From NCBI GenBank assembly GCA_009712185.1, contig WASQ01000116.1:1-50490 (forward strand): 50,490 bases of DNA. The letters run 5' to 3'. A model generated the notes under the pieces. It ran no database searches and was not told the origin of the DNA. It was given only the letters and a program-made list of their open reading frames with translations. Source of the stretch: Telmatospirillum sp. GTDB lineage: Bacteria; Pseudomonadota; Alphaproteobacteria; Rhodospirillales; Magnetospirillaceae. Every line of letters begins with the position of its first letter. The first letter of the stretch is position 1. Positions 47,681 through 50,490 of this stretch are shown here, piece after piece. The position numbers and the translations under genes were made by a program.

Positions 47681-48079
47681 CGGAATCGCTCCTGCCGCGC
47701 GACATGCCGGCCGCTTTTGTCAACCCATCGCGGCCGGCAGACCAAAAGCCCTGCCGCCGCCGGGGCCGCGACGGCGGGTCGACCTGATCCCGGTGCACGC
47801 CCACGTAGGTTATCCCGCCGCGCGGCAGGACCGGCAGTGACGGCGGACACAGCTCTTCGGCAAGGGGAGGCGGCTGACCTTTCGGCGTCCCCGGCAGGCC
47901 CTTCGGATGGCCGCCCCCGCGCCACCCGTCCTGACTCCGCTTAAGGCCTGTCGCGACGGCTCTGACATTCCGCCTCAACCGGAACCACGCCACGCGCCTG
48001 CCAGAAACGAAATGACGGGGCACGCCATATGGCGGCCCCGCCAAGGTGACGGCATCAGGCCGTGAACTCCGGGATCATC
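47681..48079. other. Intergenic region, no gene seen
   Basis: 399 bp. TTGACA lies at 47723-47718 on the minus strand, but no good -10 element follows at the right spacing. No convincing gene; low-confidence frames only. Confidence 0.4.
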
Positions 48080-48466
48080 TCAATAAGCGTTTTTGTAGAC
48101 ACAGCCTCCCGTCGGCTGACCATTTCCCCCGTTGAAGTTCAATGAGCAGATTGCCGTGGCGCCATTGGCCGTATTGACCACTAACGCGATGTTCCCGAGA
48201 ATCGAAACGGAGCCATTTCCGGCCAGATTTGTTGCGGATATTGTCCCGATTTTACCGCATACCGATGATGGAACACTGCCGTTAACGGTAACCGCGGGAC
48301 AATAGGTAATGTTGCCATTTGATTGATTGAGAATAACAAATCCAGTTCCGCCTCCCGACGCACTTACGAAAGTGCCCGCTTTGGCCGGCACGGTCGCGAC
48401 GGCCATCGCCACAGGGATTGAGGCAATCATCAAGAGGCGGCGCATTTTTTGCGTTTTCGCAAACAT
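48080..48466 (-). CDS. Small secreted protein, 128 aa
   Basis: Exported protein with signal peptide (MRRLLMIASIPVAMAVATVPAKAG, cleavage after AKA). Mature part is glycine- and asparagine-rich (GNITYCPAVTVNGS, NLAGNGSVSILGNIALVVNTANGATAICSLNFNGG) with four Cys, which could form disulfides. ATG 48466 has GGAGG about 8 nt upstream; the frame continues to 48541 but without support. Less GC-rich than the neighbours. No family recognised; position next to Rhs remnants suggests recent acquisition. Confidence 0.65.
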   Translation of the reverse strand: MFAKTQKMRRLLMIASIPVAMAVATVPAKAGTFVSASGGGTGFVILNQSNGNITYCPAVTVNGSVPSSVCGKIGTISATNLAGNGSVSILGNIALVVNTANGATAICSLNFNGGNGQPTGGCVYKNAY

Positions 48467-48547
48467 TCCGAATCCTCCTCCGTCAGCATACGAAATTATT
48501 TTCGATAAAATTGTCTCTTTCCACAACAGGAAGTCTTCCATATTGAC

Positions 48548-49018
48548 TTACTTCTGGTCCGGATCAGCAGGACGGACACGGGGGACGCCGATCTGACGCC
48601 GCCAACCGCCGGGGACGCGGCGGGCGGAGTGCTGTGCCAAGGGCACATAACCGCTGCCGTCGGCATAGACCGTGGTGACGCACTGCTGTCCCTCCTCCTC
48701 CTGCGCCATGCGCATCCCGTCCCACACGAACCACACCGCGGCCGCGGGCGTGATCCCCACCAGACGGCGCTTCGCGATCCGCCGCCCCAACGCATCGTAA
48801 TGGTAGGTCCATTCGCCCTGTCGCGAGGCGCTGCCCACCATCTGATGCTCGTCGTTCCAGGGTGAAAAACTGGTGCCCGGCCACCGGGCCCTGTTTCGCC
48901 TCCAGGCGTCCATGGGCGTCATAGCGGTACAGATGATCGCCATAGCGCGTTACCCGGTTGGTCACGGCGCCGTCATGAACCAGCCCTTGTCCCTGACCCC
49001 GCCCCGGGAAGCGACATC
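48548..49018 (-). pseudogene. Rhs core fragment, frameshifted
   Basis: Remnant of an Rhs/YD-repeat gene. Upstream reading: RGQGQGLVHDGAVTNRVTRYGDHLYRYDAHGRLEAKQGP; the frame then breaks at a run of three G (48860-48862 on the plus strand), where one extra base turns the expected ACCTGG into ACCCTGG. After the break, the other frame gives WNDEHQMVGSASRQGEWTYHYDALGRRIAKRR and FVWDGMRM, then a core segment identical to the intact Rhs gene. The fragment diverges after the YVPLAQ segment and ends at TAA 48548-48550. A stop lies just upstream of 49018. Typical of displaced Rhs ends left by tip replacement. Confidence 0.85.
48641..48688. repeat. 48-bp direct repeat, copy 1
   Basis: Identical to bases 50443-50490, encoding the same part of the Rhs core (QQCVTTVYADGSGYVPL). 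Copy 2 ends exactly at the window end. Confidence 0.95.
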
Positions 49019-49159
49019 GCTAAACAGAGTTAGCAATTCGGTCATATATGTCCGTTAGTTTAGTAAACTGTCACCGTAATTAAATTTTCGTCGTAATCTT
49101 CACCACAATCCGCGATCTACAATACCGCAATCAAAACTCAAGTTATAAAAATAAATAAA

Positions 49160-49675
49160 CTATTTTACCCGACTATTGACACGAATTTTGGCGGTTCGGC
49201 GAGGCATGACATTCATTTTAGTCAAAAAAATATCATATCCCACATTTTCAATCTTTCCATTTTCATTCAAATGCTGAACCCCATCGATCCTAACAGAATA
49301 AAATCCACTAGAAATATCTATTTTTTTCCATCCAGTAAATTCTTGCCAATCCAAAAACACCGCTGCATCGGCTATAAATATGGAATTCGATACATTTAAT
49401 ACATATCCATCGTCGGAAAAAATTAATTTCCTACCTGTATAATCAACAAAATCTTGATCAAAAATTCGAATAATATACGAACCATCGTCGATATTAATAA
49501 TAGGAACTACCACGCCAGCGTCTACAATTACGTCACCAATATCAGTTTTTATAAAATCATTTAATATGTTTTGACCATCAACAATTTTATTATCAAAAAA
49601 TTTACATATGCCAGGATAATCAAACATAACTATCCCGTTAAAATCAACATCAACAATAAAAGAATCAATCATCAT
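49160..49675 (-). CDS. Putative immunity protein of the Rhs toxin
   Basis: 171-aa protein, very AT-rich compared with the rest of the window. Acidic with many Asp and Ile; no signal or transmembrane segment; no named immunity family recognised. Its ATG overlaps the Rhs toxin stop (ATGA), which is the typical arrangement of a polymorphic-toxin immunity gene. It contains several Asp-rich strands such as VDVDFNGIVMFDYPGICKFF. Base composition suggests transfer together with the toxin tip. Confidence 0.72.
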   Translation of the reverse strand: MMIDSFIVDVDFNGIVMFDYPGICKFFDNKIVDGQNILNDFIKTDIGDVIVDAGVVVPIINIDDGSYIIRIFDQDFVDYTGRKLIFSDDGYVLNVSNSIFIADAAVFLDWQEFTGWKKIDISSGFYSVRIDGVQHLNENGKIENVGYDIFLTKMNVMPRRTAKIRVNSRVK

Positions 49676-50490
49676 TTACAGATACTCCCATTATTTGATT
49701 TATGCCATTCCAACAATTTTTCATGAGCTTCTTTTGGAGTGACATTTTCAGCTAATATTTCTCCACTCGACGGCACACGGAGAGTTCCTTTGATATGAGC
49801 AACATTATCCAGCCCTTTACTTGTCGCAAAGAAGAGCTCTTCCGAAGTTCCGGTCCAGGGTCCTTGTAGTTTTCCCACGTCACGCCTTATTGCACGATGG
49901 AGTTCTTCGTGCATACCTGCCTCATATGGCTCCGGAAAAAACGTGGGAGTGTCTCTTTCTGTTCCCAACGAATCCAACCCAATGCTATTCGCTTTTCCTC
50001 GCGGCACCAAATGATGTCCCATTCCCTCGGGGTTCCAAGGCCATGGCATCCACCCCCACGGGTCGATCCACGACAGGGGCTCCGGGGCATACTGGTACAG
50101 GTTCAGCCCGCCGGCCAGTCCGATCGGGTCCTGGCTGGTGAACCGGCCCGCATCGGGATCATAATACCGGAAGGTGTTGTATTGCAGCCCCGTCCCGGCG
50201 TCGTGGTACTGACCCTGAAAGCGCAGATTCTGTGCCGGGCGGTGACGGCCGCCGGACCATTCACGGCCGCGGTCCCAGTCCTCCTCCGCCAGTCCGCCCC
50301 AGGTCCGATACCGCGCCCGCCACAGGATCCGCCCGTCGGCGCCGGTCAGCTCTTCCGGCAGGCCGTTCACATCTGTGTGGAAATAGTCGACCTGCTCCGC
50401 CGTCACCGTCTTTTCCCAGCGGCCATGCTCGATCCGCGCCAGGGGCACATAACCGCTGCCGTCGGCATAGACCGTGGTGACGCACTGCTG
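49672..50490 (-). CDS. Rhs-family protein with C-terminal nuclease-like toxin, 5'-partial
   Basis: Only the C-terminal 272 residues are visible; the gene continues beyond the window. The Rhs core is shown by GYVPLARIEHG, VDYFHTDVNGLPEELTGADG, RFQGQYHDAGTGLQYNTFRYYDPDAGRF and the boundary DPIGLAGGLNLYQYAPEPLSWIDPWG. After that, a variable toxin tip of about 125 aa has GHHLVP and MHEELHRAI, the pattern of HNH/EndoVII-type nucleases (GHH/AHH-like). Expected to be delivered by a secretion system and cleave DNA or RNA in neighbours; activity is not proven. The toxin tip is AT-richer than the core. An immunity gene follows with a 4-bp overlap. Confidence 0.85.
   Translation of the reverse strand, partial: QQCVTTVYADGSGYVPLARIEHGRWEKTVTAEQVDYFHTDVNGLPEELTGADGRILWRARYRTWGGLAEEDWDRGREWSGGRHRPAQNLRFQGQYHDAGTGLQYNTFRYYDPDAGRFTSQDPIGLAGGLNLYQYAPEPLSWIDPWGWMPWPWNPEGMGHHLVPRGKANSIGLDSLGTERDTPTFFPEPYEAGMHEELHRAIRRDVGKLQGPWTGTSEELFFATSKGLDNVAHIKGTLRVPSSGEILAENVTPKEAHEKLLEWHKSNNGSICK
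50443..50490. repeat. 48-bp direct repeat, copy 2, at the window end
   Basis: Identical to 48641-48688 and runs to the last base of the window. The repeat may continue outside. Confidence 0.95.

Noticed and set aside
48548-48943. A second, shorter Rhs protein
   Set aside because: The continuous homology switches frame at 48860-48862, and the C-terminal part has no toxin tip, so it is treated as a pseudogene.

Overview
The window is GC-rich DNA that reads as alphaproteobacterial chromosome, most likely Rhodospirillales-like. This assignment is inferred from gene content (rplM-rpsI, clpS-clpA next to a phasin gene, a SPOR-tailed D-alanyl-D-alanine carboxypeptidase, an M23 peptidase-bactofilin pair, lutABC under a GntR regulator) and not from any database search. 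Both ends look like contig breaks. The left end is C-rich low-complexity sequence inside an open reading frame, and the right end stops inside a repeat shared with a second Rhs copy 1.8 kb away.

Region 1 (1-8.7 kb): the end of an oligopeptide ABC ATPase gene, a P1-family peptidase, an alpha/beta hydrolase, then a tight run consisting of a MetY-like protein that has lost the PLP lysine, an AhpD-like protein and a class III aminotransferase. A divergent LysR regulator, an SBF-type transporter and a cytochrome b561 follow. Region 2 (8.7-15.5 kb): rplM-rpsI with a clear terminator, then a carbohydrate-type cluster of a LacI regulator, an EamA transporter, an atypical DHDPS-family aldolase, DhaK, DhaL and a YhcH-family protein, with palindromic operator candidates in the gaps.

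Region 3 (15.9-35 kb): an Hsp70-like ATPase without a substrate domain, a divergent SDR coupled to a periplasmic PEBP-like protein, Lrp and LysE, clpA and clpS, phasin, DacA, an MFS/isochorismatase/TetR group, then the nucleotide-sugar genes pgm, ugd and galU, and a membrane DnaJ/VWA pair. Region 4 (35-46 kb): an LhgO-like oxidoreductase coupled to a Tat-type TM1410-like protein, cobC, the M23 peptidase-bactofilin pair, and a lactate-utilisation locus. That locus holds a GntR/FCD regulator, an FCD paralogue with no DNA-binding domain, and lutABC. The same inverted repeat, GGTAAA-N5-TTTACC, lies upstream of the regulator and upstream of lutA.

Region 5 (46-50.5 kb): a large MBL-fold protein, a short secreted protein, a frameshifted Rhs remnant, and an Rhs gene with a variable C-terminal nuclease-like toxin tip followed by an AT-rich, overlapping gene that is probably its immunity protein.

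The strongest leads are the lysine-less MetY-like operon, the HTH-less FCD partner in the lactate locus, the DHDPS/DhaKL/YhcH cluster and the Rhs toxin-immunity cassette. No tRNA, rRNA, CRISPR array or intact insertion sequence was recognised.
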